DNA from: Pontiellaceae bacterium B1224
GTDB taxonomy: Bacteria > Verrucomicrobiota > Kiritimatiellia > Kiritimatiellales > Pontiellaceae
NCBI GenBank assembly: GCA_029432815.1
Contig: JAROBA010000044.1
Coordinates: 1 to 40,005, forward strand
DNA: 40,005 bases
Direction: 5' to 3'
The notes beneath the pieces are model-generated. The model was not told the origin of the DNA. It saw only the letters and a program-made list of their open reading frames with translations, and searched no databases. This document shows, piece after piece, positions 7,901 to 16,018 of this stretch. The translations under genes and the position numbers were made by a program. Every line of letters starts with the position of its first letter. Within the stretch, counting starts at the first letter, position 1.

Positions 7901-9463
7901 ATGGATGGCTTAAAAGAATATCTGACCCGTAAAGATTTTGTCTCCTCCTCCGAGGTGCGCTGGTGCCCCGGCTGTGGCGACTACGCCGTACTGAACTCTG
8001 TTCAGACCGTGCTTCCGCAGCTTGGAATTCCGAAAGAAAAATTTGTTTTTGTCAGCGGTATCGGTTGCTCCAGTCGTTTTCCGTATTACATGGATACGTT
8101 CGGCTTTCACTCGATCCACGGGCGCGCACCGACCATTGCCACCGGCATCAAGGTTGCCAACCCCGAGCTTTCGGTCTGGGTGATTACCGGCGACGGTGAT
8201 GGGCTGAGTATTGGCGGCAACCATTTGGTTCATGCCCTGCGTCGCAATCTGGACATGAATATCATCCTGCTGAACAACCGCATCTACGGTTTGACCAAAG
8301 GACAGTACAGCCCGACTTCGGTGAAGGGGCAGATTACCAAAACCAGTCCGTATGGCGTGATTGACGAACCGATCAATCCATTGCGTATTGCGCTGGCTTC
8401 CGAAGCAACCTTTATCGCCCGTGCGCTCGATACCGATCCCAAGCATATGAGCGAGGTACTCAAGGCAGGAGCGGAGCATCACGGTACGTCATTTGTGGAA
8501 ATTCTGCAGAGCTGCGTGATTTTTAATAAAAAAGCGTGGAGCGAGATTTCCGACCGCTCAACCCGCGAAAACCGCCTGCTCTATCTTGAGCAGGGCAAGC
8601 CGCTGATCTTCGGTGAAAAACGCAACAAAGGTATTGTGTTGCGCGGCACCGATCCGGTTGTTGTTACCATCGGCGAGCAGGGCATCACGAAAAAGGATCT
8701 GGTGAAACACGATATGTACCGGGAAGATCCGGTCTATGCATCGATGCTGGTTATGATGGACTCGCCTGATTTTCCGCTTCCGGTGGGGGTTTTTCATGCT
8801 GTTAAAAAACCGGTTTACGAGGATGAGCTGGATGCGCAGATCAAGGAAGTGACCGCGCTGAAAGGTCGCCGTAATCTACAGGCGCTGCTGCGTGGTTCCG
8901 AATACTGGACGGTTTCGAATAACGGTGCATCGATCAAGCGTTCTACGGGTATCAGGACTCTGGATAATGATGAGTCGAACATTATGGACGAACAGATCCA
9001 TGCGTTGCTGAAATCCACCGATCCGCTTACCGCCAGCCTGAAAACCACGGTTGGAAAGATCTTCTACGACTACGATTACAAACGCTCGAAAATGCTCTCG
9101 CCGCGCGACAGCATTGCGTCGGCAATTGCTCATTTCAAGGCGGCGCATATCGAGTGCATTCTCGTAGGCGATTCGAAGCGGCTGTACGGCATTCTGTCGG
9201 AGCGCGACATTATTCAGAATGTGGTGCTCACCTCCATCGACCGCGACCGCCAGCCGATCTCGGCGATCATGCGGCCGGTCTATGAAATTATGGACGAGTC
9301 GAACTCCATTGGAGATGTCATCAACATTCTATCCATCAGCGGACATCGGCATGTACCGCTCCGGTTGAAGGACGGCGGTTTCGGATTGGTCACCATCCGC
9401 CAGATACTACGCTTTATTCACGACACGGTTGAACAGGTTGAAAAAAAGGAAATGGAAGAATAA
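7901..9463 (+). CDS. korB: 2-oxoglutarate:ferredoxin oxidoreductase beta subunit with C-terminal CBS pair
   Basis: This is the thiamine-diphosphate and [4Fe-4S] subunit of the KorAB enzyme, 520 aa. The beta domain (about residues 1-345) shows cluster cysteines in WCPGCGDY (C22, C25) and GIGCSSR, plus a later cysteine in QSCVIFN. The ThDP motif begins GDGDGLSIGG and continues to LLNNRIYGLTKGQ. Ordinary KorB proteins end near residue 340. Here a linker and two CBS domains follow (about 388-445 and 456-508), with ILVGDSKRLYGILSERDI and SGHRHVPLRL as recognisable segments. The fusion implies nucleotide-responsive control. The ATG at 7901 is preferred to the adjacent GTG at 7898 because GGGAG lies six bases before it. 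The stop is immediately followed by the sucC start (TAAATG). Confidence 0.92.
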   Translation: MDGLKEYLTRKDFVSSSEVRWCPGCGDYAVLNSVQTVLPQLGIPKEKFVFVSGIGCSSRFPYYMDTFGFHSIHGRAPTIATGIKVANPELSVWVITGDGDGLSIGGNHLVHALRRNLDMNIILLNNRIYGLTKGQYSPTSVKGQITKTSPYGVIDEPINPLRIALASEATFIARALDTDPKHMSEVLKAGAEHHGTSFVEILQSCVIFNKKAWSEISDRSTRENRLLYLEQGKPLIFGEKRNKGIVLRGTDPVVVTIGEQGITKKDLVKHDMYREDPVYASMLVMMDSPDFPLPVGVFHAVKKPVYEDELDAQIKEVTALKGRRNLQALLRGSEYWTVSNNGASIKRSTGIRTLDNDESNIMDEQIHALLKSTDPLTASLKTTVGKIFYDYDYKRSKMLSPRDSIASAIAHFKAAHIECILVGDSKRLYGILSERDIIQNVVLTSIDRDRQPISAIMRPVYEIMDESNSIGDVINILSISGHRHVPLRLKDGGFGLVTIRQILRFIHDTVEQVEKKEMEE

Positions 9464-10642
9464 ATGAAAATACATGAATACCAAGCCAAGGAACTTTTGA
9501 AGGGCTACGGCATTCCGATTCAGGATGGCGTAACCATCGAGGACCTGGCAGAGGCCGAAGCGGCCATTGATAAGGTAAGCAAAGAACTTGGCGCCGAACA
9601 ATTTGTCATCAAAGCTCAGATTCACGCGGGTGGTCGCGGTAAAGGCGGCGGTGTCAAGTTTTCGACGAGCCGCGGGAAAGCGCTTGAGAACCTGAAGGAT
9701 ATTCTGGGCATGACGCTCATCACGCATCAAACCGGTCCGGAAGGCCGGTTGGTTAAAAAAGTGATGGTGGCGGAAGCGCTCGACATTAAGCAGGAGTTTT
9801 ACGCAGCCATCACCCTCGACCGCGCTAAGGGCATGGATACATTCATGGTTTCGTCCGAAGGCGGGATGGAAATTGAAGAGGTCGCTAAAAACTCGCCGGA
9901 AAAAATTGTGAAGGAAGCGATTGTGCCGGGGTTTGGACTGCGTCCGTTTCAGGCGCGAAATCTGGCTCAGGCGCTGGGGCTTGAAGGGCAGACAGCGAAG
10001 CAGGCGATCGGCATGTTTCAGAAGCTGTATAAACTCTATCGCGAACTCGACTGCTCCATCGTGGAGATCAACCCGCTGATCGTGACTGAACAGGGCGATC
10101 TGGTGGCTCTGGATGCCAAGATTAACTTTGATGACAACGCGCTCTACCTGCACAAGGATGTTGAGGCCATGCGTGACCTCGACGAAGAGGATCCTGCGGA
10201 AGTCGATGCTGCCGAGTTCAACCTTAACTACATTAAGCTCGATGGCAATGTCGGCTGCATGGTGAATGGAGCTGGACTGGCGATGGCCACGATGGACATC
10301 ATTAAACAGCGCGGCGGTTCACCGGCCAACTTCCTGGATGTGGGTGGCGGGGCCAATGTGGAAACCGTGAAGAACGGATTCCGCATCATTCTTTCCGACC
10401 CGAATGTGAAGGCGGTACTCATTAATATCTTCGGCGGGATCGTTCGATGCGACCGGATTGCCAATGGGATTATTGAAGCGGTGAAGGTGCTCGATCTGAA
10501 CGTGCCGGTGGTGGTGCGTCTGGCGGGCACAAATGCGGAGGTTGCCAAGGAACTGCTGGCGAACTCGGATGTGGATCTCATTTCCGCGGACTCTTTCGAG
10601 GATGCCGCAGTCAAGGTTGTGGAAGCCGCTAAGGGAAATTAA
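9464..10642 (+). CDS. sucC: Succinyl-CoA synthetase (ADP-forming) beta subunit
   Basis: The 392-aa subunit carries the nucleotide-binding ATP-grasp fold (about residues 1-220, beginning MKIHEYQAKELLKGYG and with KAQIHAGGRGKGGGVK near 50) and the CoA-ligase domain (about 250-385, with GNVGCMVNGAGLAMATMD and the later NIFGGIVRCD). With SucD it converts succinyl-CoA to succinate with substrate-level ATP formation, directly downstream of the KorAB reaction. The start codon follows the korB stop without a gap, suggesting translational coupling. The TAA stop is also the first bases of an AAACACGAAGGCAC-type repeat. Confidence 0.96.
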   Translation: MKIHEYQAKELLKGYGIPIQDGVTIEDLAEAEAAIDKVSKELGAEQFVIKAQIHAGGRGKGGGVKFSTSRGKALENLKDILGMTLITHQTGPEGRLVKKVMVAEALDIKQEFYAAITLDRAKGMDTFMVSSEGGMEIEEVAKNSPEKIVKEAIVPGFGLRPFQARNLAQALGLEGQTAKQAIGMFQKLYKLYRELDCSIVEINPLIVTEQGDLVALDAKINFDDNALYLHKDVEAMRDLDEEDPAEVDAAEFNLNYIKLDGNVGCMVNGAGLAMATMDIIKQRGGSPANFLDVGGGANVETVKNGFRIILSDPNVKAVLINIFGGIVRCDRIANGIIEAVKVLDLNVPVVVRLAGTNAEVAKELLANSDVDLISADSFEDAAVKVVEAAKGN

Positions 10643-10713
10643 ACACGAAGGCACTAAGAGCACGAAGCTCTGCAGAGCTGAACTTGGAGAACTTCGTGCC
10701 GTTGTGTTTAAAA
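10641..10713. repeat. Intercistronic hairpin repeat, AAACACGAAGGCAC family (sucC-sucD)
   Basis: The left half AAACACGAAGGCACTAAG (10641-10658) pairs with CTTCGTGCCGTTGTGTTT (10692-10709). An inner self-complementary GCTCTGCAGAGC (10667-10678) adds a nested stem. It is the best-paired of the three copies, and it includes the sucC stop codon at its left edge. Confidence 0.75.
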
Positions 10714-10729
10714 AATACAGGATGTAGTT

Positions 10730-11629
10730 ATGGCGATTTTAGTAGATAAGAACTCGAAGATCATTGTGCAGGGCATCACCGGTTCCGAGGGCACATTCCA
10801 CGCGACCCAATGTCTGGAATACGGTGGGAATGTCGTGGGAGGCGTGACGCCCGGCAAGGGCGGGCAGACCGCGCTGGAAGGCAAAGTGCCGGTGTTCAAC
10901 AGCTGTGCGGAAGCCCGAAAGGCAGTGCATGCAAACGTATCCCTGATTTTTGTACCACCGCCTTTTGCGGCGGACGCAATCATGGAGGCGGCTGCTGCAG
11001 GAATTGAACTGATCGTCTGCATCACGGAAGGAATTCCGGTGGCGCAGATGGTTGAAGTGAAGGCGTTTGTTGATAAAACCGGTTCGCGTTTTGTCGGCCC
11101 GAACTGCCCGGGCGTTTTGACGCCGGAAGGCGCGAAGGTCGGAATCATGCCTGGCTTTATTGCCAAAAAGGGCACCGTGGGCGTGATCTCGAAATCGGGT
11201 ACGTTGACCTACGAAGCGGTCCATCAGCTTGGTTCGGAAGGGCTGGGCCAATCAACCTGCATCGGGATTGGTGGAGATCCAATCATTGGAACCACTATGA
11301 AAGACCTGCTGGAAATGTTTGAGCACGACGATGAAACCGAGGCGATTGTTATGATAGGTGAAATCGGCGGTTCCATGGAAATTGAAGCAGCGCAGTATGC
11401 CAAGGCCAATGTTAGTAAACCGGTGATTGGTTTCATTGCCGGGCAAACCGCCCCGCCGGGGCGTCGTATGGGCCATGCCGGAGCTATTGTTTCGGGGGCC
11501 GACGAATCGGCTGCCGCAAAGAAGAAGCTGATGGCGGAATGCGGCATTCATGTCGTTGAGTCGCCGGCGGATATTGGACGGGCCGTGAAGGAATCTTTAA
11601 ATAAAATAGAAATTGGAGTCGAATCATGA
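10730..11629 (+). CDS. sucD: Succinyl-CoA synthetase alpha subunit
   Basis: The 299-aa subunit holds the CoA-binding Rossmann domain ([13 protein letters not shown] at about residues 13-25; NCPGVLTPE at about 125) and the ligase domain. The phosphorylated histidine is H249 in [13 protein letters not shown], matching the family position. [11 protein letters not shown] is also present. It pairs with SucC. Its last four bases overlap the first four of gltA (ATGA), so the two are probably translationally coupled. Confidence 0.96.
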   Translation: MAILVDKNSKIIVQGITGSEGTFHATQCLEYGGNVVGGVTPGKGGQTALEGKVPVFNSCAEARKAVHANVSLIFVPPPFAADAIMEAAAAGIELIVCITEGIPVAQMVEVKAFVDKTGSRFVGPNCPGVLTPEGAKVGIMPGFIAKKGTVGVISKSGTLTYEAVHQLGSEGLGQSTCIGIGGDPIIGTTMKDLLEMFEHDDETEAIVMIGEIGGSMEIEAAQYAKANVSKPVIGFIAGQTAPPGRRMGHAGAIVSGADESAAAKKKLMAECGIHVVESPADIGRAVKESLNKIEIGVES

Positions 11630-12912
11630 GTGATAAAGCAACTCTGGAGTATAAAGATAAAAAAATTGAACTGGAAGCAGTTATAGGGTCAGAAGGAGAA
11701 GTCGGCCTGGATATTACTGCACTGCGCGGTGCAACCGGAATGATCACGTTGGATCCGGGCTATGGCAACACCGGTTCATGCACCTCCGACATCACATTCA
11801 TTAACGGTGAAAAAGGGATTTTGCGGCATCGTGGTTATGCAATCGAAGATCTGGCGGCGGAATCGTCCTTCATGGAAACCGCCTATCTCGTGCTGTATGG
11901 CGAGCTTCCGAGCTCAAATGAACTGAGTGCGTTTGAAGCCGAGATCAAAAGCGAAGCAACCTTGCATTATGGGATGAAGAGCCACTTCGAAGGTTTTCCG
12001 GATAACGCACCGCCCATGGCTGTTCTTTCCGCCATGCTCAATCTGCTCGCCTGCTACAATACGGAGTTGTTGACGACCGCCACGGAGGGGCCGGCCTTCA
12101 CGGCTCCGACCGCGAAGATTATTTCGAAGGTGCGTGCAATTGCCGCCTGGGCCTATCGCACCTCGATCGGCAAGCCGTTCATGCCGCCGCGCCCGGATCT
12201 GAGCTACAGCGGAAACTTTCTGCATATGATGTTCTCGGAAACGTTCGACCTCTATGAACCGATTCCGGAAGTGGAGCGTGCGCTGGATCTGTTCTTCATT
12301 CTGCATGCGGATCACGAGCAGAACTGCTCCACCTCCACCGTGCGCATGGTCGGCAGCTCGCACGCAAGCCTGTTCAGCGCGGTTTCGGCTGGCGTCGGAG
12401 CGCTGTGGGGGCCGCTGCATGGCGGTGCCAACTGCGAAGTGATCAAGATGCTCACCCACATCCATGAGGACGGCATCAAGCCGCACGACTTTGTTGAAAA
12501 AGCGAAAGACAAAAACTCGCCTGAAAAACTGATGGGTTTCGGCCATCGCGTATATAAGAGCTTTGATCCGCGCGCCAAGATCCTCAAGGGTCAGGTCGAC
12601 AATGTGTTAAAAGCGCTGAAGATTGAAGATCCCTTATTGGACATTGCCTACGAATTGGAAGAGATGGCTCGGTCCGAGGAATATTTCATCGAACGGAACC
12701 TTTACCCGAACGTCGATTTCTACAGCGGTATCCTGCTGCGTGCCATCGGCATTCCTGTGAATATGTTCACCGTGCTGTTTGCCATCGGACGTATGCCGGG
12801 TTGGATTGCCAACTGGCGTGAAATGCACGAGCAAAGCCTGCGTATCAGCCGTCCGCGCCAGATCTACACCGGCGCAACATTGCGTGATTACGCGCCGATG
12901 ACAGAACGATAA
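11626..12912 (+). CDS. gltA: Citrate synthase (type II)
   Basis: The 428-aa enzyme condenses oxaloacetate and acetyl-CoA to citrate. The three catalytic residues are visible and nearly at the E. coli positions: H265 in [12 protein letters not shown]307 in [14 protein letters not shown] and D364 in NVDFYSGI. The N-terminal extension of about 50 residues ([18 protein letters not shown]) is typical of the large hexameric, NADH-sensitive type. It is the last gene of the cluster and is followed by a hairpin and T-run. The presence of gltA together with KorAB fits an anaerobic oxidative or bifurcated cycle, with aconitase and isocitrate dehydrogenase encoded elsewhere. Confidence 0.96.
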   Translation: MSDKATLEYKDKKIELEAVIGSEGEVGLDITALRGATGMITLDPGYGNTGSCTSDITFINGEKGILRHRGYAIEDLAAESSFMETAYLVLYGELPSSNELSAFEAEIKSEATLHYGMKSHFEGFPDNAPPMAVLSAMLNLLACYNTELLTTATEGPAFTAPTAKIISKVRAIAAWAYRTSIGKPFMPPRPDLSYSGNFLHMMFSETFDLYEPIPEVERALDLFFILHADHEQNCSTSTVRMVGSSHASLFSAVSAGVGALWGPLHGGANCEVIKMLTHIHEDGIKPHDFVEKAKDKNSPEKLMGFGHRVYKSFDPRAKILKGQVDNVLKALKIEDPLLDIAYELEEMARSEEYFIERNLYPNVDFYSGILLRAIGIPVNMFTVLFAIGRMPGWIANWREMHEQSLRISRPRQIYTGATLRDYAPMTER

Positions 12913-12932
12913 AAAATTAAACTGAAGGTCGC

Positions 12933-12987
12933 AAAGAGCGCAAAGGAGCGGGGTTGATTGATCTCGCAAACTTTGCGCTCTTTTTTT
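12933..12987 (+). terminator. Terminator of the TCA cluster, also a dispersed repeat
   Basis: Arms AAAGAGCGCAAAG (12933-12945) and CTTTGCGCTCTTT (12971-12983) are perfect reverse complements and the right arm runs into seven T (12981-12987). The loop of 25 bases is long. A sister element with the same arm core lies after typA at 27043-27087, so this is one of a family of GCAAAGAGCGCAAAG hairpins. Confidence 0.7.
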
Positions 12988-13036
12988 GCTTCGATTCATC
13001 AGGAGGGATCGGTTCCACTCGGTCTGCCATATGGGA

Positions 13037-13072
13037 AGCCGGACCCACGGGCTATCGCCCTGAGTTCCGGCT
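13037..13072. terminator. GC-rich nested hairpin after the zinc-ribbon gene
   Basis: AGCCGGA (13037-13043) pairs with TCCGGCT (13066-13072), with an inner GGGC/GCCC stem. It lies just past the stop codon of the leftward gene at 13076. There is no U-run, so terminator function is only possible. Confidence 0.3.
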
Positions 13073-13075
13073 GTA

Positions 13076-13522
13076 CTACACTTCCGGAAGTCGCCGTTCA
13101 AAGATCGCCTTGGAAGTGCCGTTCCCGACGAGGTAGAGCGCAATCAGCGCCAAGGCAATTCCGGCCAGATGGATTGGGCCCGCCTGAATGGATATGACAT
13201 TAACCATGCCGATCAGGAAATAATAAACCGTCGCCCCTTTATAGGCCCATAGCGAATAGCGGGCGAGCCCGAGGCCCAGTGCGATATTGATGGCGGCGAG
13301 CATGATCATCGGAACGGGGGAGGGAAAATGCGATGCCAGAATCAGGCCGCATACGGCGCCTATCCAATGGCATAGGGCGACGAGTAGGATACCGCGCGCA
13401 TGGAAACGCGCTTTCTTTTCTTCGGCCGAGAGTTCGCTTCTTTTTTTTCCCGGATCAATCCCGCAAACGGAACACAGCCCGTTCCGAATTTCCGCCTTAC
13501 TGTAGCATTGCCTGCATCGCAT
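13076..13522 (-). CDS. Zinc-ribbon membrane protein of unknown function
   Basis: The 148-aa protein begins with a zinc-ribbon of four cysteines (C3, C6, C17, C20: CRQC and CSVC) followed by a short charged linker and four predicted membrane helices from about residue 40 to 135. The ATG at 13522 has TTAGGAGT ten bases upstream and places the first cysteine pair at the N-terminus, as in other zinc-ribbon membrane proteins; an upstream ATG would add 15 unrelated residues. I do not recognise a named family. It is convergent with gltA and separated from it by the cluster terminator. Confidence 0.75.
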   Translation of the reverse strand: MRCRQCYSKAEIRNGLCSVCGIDPGKKRSELSAEEKKARFHARGILLVALCHWIGAVCGLILASHFPSPVPMIMLAAINIALGLGLARYSLWAYKGATVYYFLIGMVNVISIQAGPIHLAGIALALIALYLVGNGTSKAIFERRLPEV

Positions 13523-13565
13523 TGTTTTTACTCCTAAACTTCCCGAACAAGATAAAGAGGAAGCC

Positions 13566-13591
13566 ACAGATGCACACGGATAAACACGGAT
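13566..13591. repeat. CACAGATGCACACGGATAAA-type dispersed repeat
   Basis: The stretch CCACAGATGCACACGGATAA followed by ACACGG resembles a short intergenic repeat (cacagat-gacacggat-aaacacgg) that I know from many environmental bacterial genomes. Only one copy is in the window, so the assignment rests on recollection of the motif. Confidence 0.4.
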
Positions 13592-13596
13592 TAATA

Positions 13597-13879
13597 TGGG
13601 GTTCTTTTCTGGAGCACTTGATTACTCCTGAATCACGGGCGATGCGGCATAAGCTGGGGTGGAACCCGGCGCTCCAGGATTTTTTCCAGAGATTGGAATG
13701 CTGATTTATTCGTTGACCCTGAAGTAGGCCCACCGGATTTTACGCCATTTCAGCATCTGGAGAACGGGTTGGAGTTTGATGAAAGGGCAGTGCGCATCTA
13801 CGCGCAAATGGATGACTGCGAAAAAGATGTGTATATCGCCAATATGCCCCGTTCACTCATTTTATCGCCCGTAGTTTAA
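13597..13879 (+). pseudogene. Frame-disrupted gene relic
   Basis: No intact gene lies between 13523 and 14039. Two rightward open stretches look protein-like and join by a frame change: 13597-13704 (reading through LITPESRAMRHKLGWNPA and DFFQRLE) and then about 13690-13879 (reading DLFVDPEVGPPDFTPF and YAQMDDCEKDVYIANM, ending in TAA). Neither has a good start or ribosome binding site. A TTCCAGNNNTTGGAA palindrome sits exactly at the frame change. I do not recognise the family. It could also be non-coding. Confidence 0.3.
13684..13698. repeat. TTCCAGNNNTTGGAA palindrome in the gene relic
   Basis: One-base variant (TTCCAG) with spacer AGA, at the point where the reading frame of the relic changes. 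Confidence 0.7.
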
Positions 13880-13927
13880 TTCCATTGCGAATGTATGGCT
13901 GTTTAGCAGAGGCGGCAATCTTAAAGA

Positions 13928-13956
13928 AAACGGCCCGATCAATGATCGGGCCGTTT
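13928..13956 (-). terminator. Intrinsic terminator of tpx
   Basis: AAACGGCCCGATC (13928-13940) and GATCGGGCCGTTT (13944-13956) are perfect complements around a 3-base loop. Read leftward, the stem is followed by TTTTCTTT, a good U-rich tail for the leftward tpx gene. Rightward there is no T-run. Confidence 0.75.
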
Positions 13957-13969
13957 AGTATGAAAAGTC

Positions 13970-14005
13970 GAACGGGTCGCCATGGGGGGAAGAGGCGACC
14001 CGTTC
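13970..14005 (-). terminator. Second perfect hairpin after tpx
   Basis: GAACGGGTCGCC (13970-13981) and GGCGACCCGTTC (13994-14005) are perfect 12-bp arms with a 12-base purine-rich loop. It lies between the tpx stop codon and the terminator at 13928-13956 and has no U-run, so it may be a 3'-end protecting structure or part of a tandem terminator. Confidence 0.5.
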
Positions 14006-14039
14006 TGTTGGGGTGGGGGTGTTACTAGGGAAAAATGAT

Positions 14040-14537
14040 TTAGAGGGCGGCGAGAGCCGCTTCGTAGTTCGGCTCTTCAGTGGTTTCGGCTACTTGTTCT
14101 GTGTAGACGACTTTGCCGGTTTCATCGATAACAACCACGGAGCGGGATAGCAGTCCTGCGAGCGGGCCGTCGGCGAAGGTTACACCGTAGCCGCTGCCGA
14201 ATTCCGGATTACGGAATACAGAAACCGGAACCACATCTTCGAGACCTTCCGCACCGCAGTAGCGGCCGAGGGCGAAGGGGAGGTCGACAGAGACACAAAG
14301 TACAACTGTATTATCAAGCTTGCCGGCTTCGGCATTAAATTTCGTTGTGGACATAGCACATACGCCGGTGTCGATGCTGGGGAAAATGTTGAGAACCACT
14401 TTTTTTCCGGCGAGGTCCGAGAGGGAGCACTCGGAGAGATCGGTTTTTACTCCGGAGAATGCTGGTGCCGCACTTCCAACTGCTGGAAGTTCGCCGACGG
14501 TGTTAAATGCATTGCCTTTTAATGTGACTGAAGCCAT
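14040..14537 (-). CDS. tpx: Thiol peroxidase (atypical 2-Cys peroxiredoxin)
   Basis: The 165-aa protein reduces hydrogen and lipid peroxides using thioredoxin. The peroxidatic cysteine is C60 in [11 protein letters not shown] and the resolving cysteine is C94 in [12 protein letters not shown], both within one position of E. coli Tpx. Length is typical for Tpx. The usual PSIDTPVCA loop has Gly in place of Pro just before V-C, a minor variation. It stands alone with tandem hairpins downstream. Its presence fits an oxygen-sensitive metabolism that relies on ferredoxin enzymes. Confidence 0.95.
   Translation of the reverse strand: MASVTLKGNAFNTVGELPAVGSAAPAFSGVKTDLSECSLSDLAGKKVVLNIFPSIDTGVCAMSTTKFNAEAGKLDNTVVLCVSVDLPFALGRYCGAEGLEDVVPVSVFRNPEFGSGYGVTFADGPLAGLLSRSVVVIDETGKVVYTEQVAETTEEPNYEAALAAL
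14474..14488. repeat. TTCCAANNNCTGGAA palindrome inside tpx
   Basis: Spacer CTG; read on the tpx strand as L-P-A-V-G. Confidence 0.7.
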
Positions 14538-14654
14538 TTTTATTCCTTTGTGTTGGTAAGTGCATTCGAATCTAGAGCACGCGCGGAATTTATCAAGTAC
14601 AAATTTTGTACTATTTTAGGCGATTGTGTGATTAGCCAATTAAACCGGGGGTTT

Positions 14655-15035
14655 TTAGGCAAAAAAATCGAGCACGAGTGCCACGAGACTGAGCAGGCAG
14701 ATAAAGGAATAGTTAAACAATTCCTTGGAGCGGACAATGGAGCGGAGAATGTAGATCGTCCCTTCGCGGGTAGTTTCGTCGAGTCCTTCGACGAGCCTTA
14801 TTTTTTCAATCAGGTCGTGATTGGTGACGACGCGTCTGCGGCGGCGACCAATGAAGTATCGATAGGCGAAGAAGATAAAATAGCTGAACATGGCAAAGCG
14901 CCAGACCCAGACGGCAGCTGCCGGGTTGGCGCGGTTGAGCAGCATCAGCGAGCGAACTGCGATACCGGCCGTGAGGCCGATCCATAAAAACAGGTTAATC
15001 AACCATTTGGGTAAAACAGCAAATTCTTTATTCAT
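14655..15035 (-). CDS. Small membrane protein of unknown function
   Basis: The 126-aa protein has two N-terminal membrane helices (about residues 10-30 and 40-62), a basic cytosolic stretch GRRRRRVV near 68, an amphipathic segment, and a C-terminal helix at about 106-125. I recognise no family. The start at 15035 is chosen because AAAGGATGG lies just upstream; the longer reading to 15107 adds residues unlike the rest. The ribosome binding site region overlaps a TTCCATNNNTTGGAA near-palindrome (15037-15051). Confidence 0.65.
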   Translation of the reverse strand: MNKEFAVLPKWLINLFLWIGLTAGIAVRSLMLLNRANPAAAVWVWRFAMFSYFIFFAYRYFIGRRRRRVVTNHDLIEKIRLVEGLDETTREGTIYILRSIVRSKELFNYSFICLLSLVALVLDFFA

Positions 15036-15196
15036 TTTCCATCCTTTGGAAGTTTTGAACAGCGTAGCGGGTCTTTGCTGAAAAAAGCAACACGAGACAG
15101 TAAACACTGCTCGATATAGGGGTTGACCGCCGCAGAGTTAGCTCATAGCTTTGCCGCAGTTAGAGAGGAAAAATTAATCTAAGCCGGAGAATCATT

Positions 15197-15766
15197 ATGA
15201 AATTACTGACATCTATCGCCCTTTCGGGACTCGCTTTAATACTGTCCGGTTGCACCACCTCATCCAAAGTGCAGGAAATGATCGATGCGTCTTATCGTGA
15301 ACAGACCGATCAGGTGGCTGCCCATGGGGCATCTATTGATGTGCTGAAAAAAACGGCGATGGCCAGCCTCGAAAAAGGTAAGGAAAATGCGGCGTTGCTG
15401 AAGCAGATTCAGGCGGAGCTTGTGACCATGAACGCTCAGATTAAAATGAACAAGGGGTTTGCCGAGGCATCGAAAGTGATGAGTGCCGCAAACACGGTGA
15501 AGGCCGCCGAGCTGGATGAACTGCTTAAAGAAAATACGAAATCGGATCAGCTGACAAAAGAACGCATGGAGGAGATTGATACGCTTTATGAAGAAACGAT
15601 GTTGGCGCATTACGGGATGATTTTGGAGAGCGCGCAGAAGGCAATCGACAACCTGAGGGCCGGAGGCAGGATCGGCAGTACAAATGCTCCGGTCGAAATA
15701 AATGCCCCGATTGAGATTGTTGCTCCAACCACCGCGCCGGTAACGAATGCGGCTGTAGTGCAGTAA
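15197..15766 (+). CDS. Coiled-coil outer-membrane lipoprotein
   Basis: The 189-aa protein has a lipoprotein signal peptide ending in the lipobox L-S-G-C with the lipidated cysteine at C19. The mature part is alanine- and lysine-rich, predicted helical and coiled-coil (about 25-150), and ends in a proline/threonine/alanine-rich tail (APVEINAPIEIVAPTTAP). The layout recalls murein-binding or spacer lipoproteins, but there is no diagnostic match. GGAGA lies six bases before the ATG. It stands alone between two leftward units. Confidence 0.75.
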   Translation: MKLLTSIALSGLALILSGCTTSSKVQEMIDASYREQTDQVAAHGASIDVLKKTAMASLEKGKENAALLKQIQAELVTMNAQIKMNKGFAEASKVMSAANTVKAAELDELLKENTKSDQLTKERMEEIDTLYEETMLAHYGMILESAQKAIDNLRAGGRIGSTNAPVEINAPIEIVAPTTAPVTNAAVVQ

Positions 15767-15767
15767 A

Positions 15768-16013
15768 TCAACTGGATTTTCGGAGGGCTTCCGCTTCGAG
15801 ATAGGCCCAGGCGCCTGAGGCGATTCCGATGAATACCGGGATGAAAAACGGGACGGCTTCAACCTGAAATAAAAAAATACTGAACACCACCACAATGGCG
15901 ATGTTGATGAGTCCGTTACGCCAGCTCTTCAGATAAAACATTCCAATGCCTGGAAAAAGAAAGCTGAGCATGAAAGCAATGATCGGATTGTTTTTAAGGT
16001 CGGGCTTTTTCAT
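15768..16013 (-). CDS. Small two-to-three-helix membrane protein
   Basis: The 81-aa protein starts five bases after the ruvB stop with no ribosome binding site of its own, suggesting translational coupling. It has a conserved-looking loop FPGIGMFYLKSWRNG between hydrophobic segments, as seen in short TM2-like membrane proteins with a PG-x-G-x-x-Y signature, then one or two further helices. Function is unknown. Its codons also encode the TTCCAATGCCTGGAA palindrome (FPGIG). Confidence 0.7.
   Translation of the reverse strand: MKKPDLKNNPIIAFMLSFLFPGIGMFYLKSWRNGLINIAIVVVFSIFLFQVEAVPFFIPVFIGIASGAWAYLEAEALRKSS
15941..15955. repeat. TTCCAANNNCTGGAA palindrome in the small membrane gene
   Basis: Spacer TGC; read on the minus strand as F-P-G-I-G. 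Confidence 0.7.
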
Positions 16014-16018
16014 AGCGG

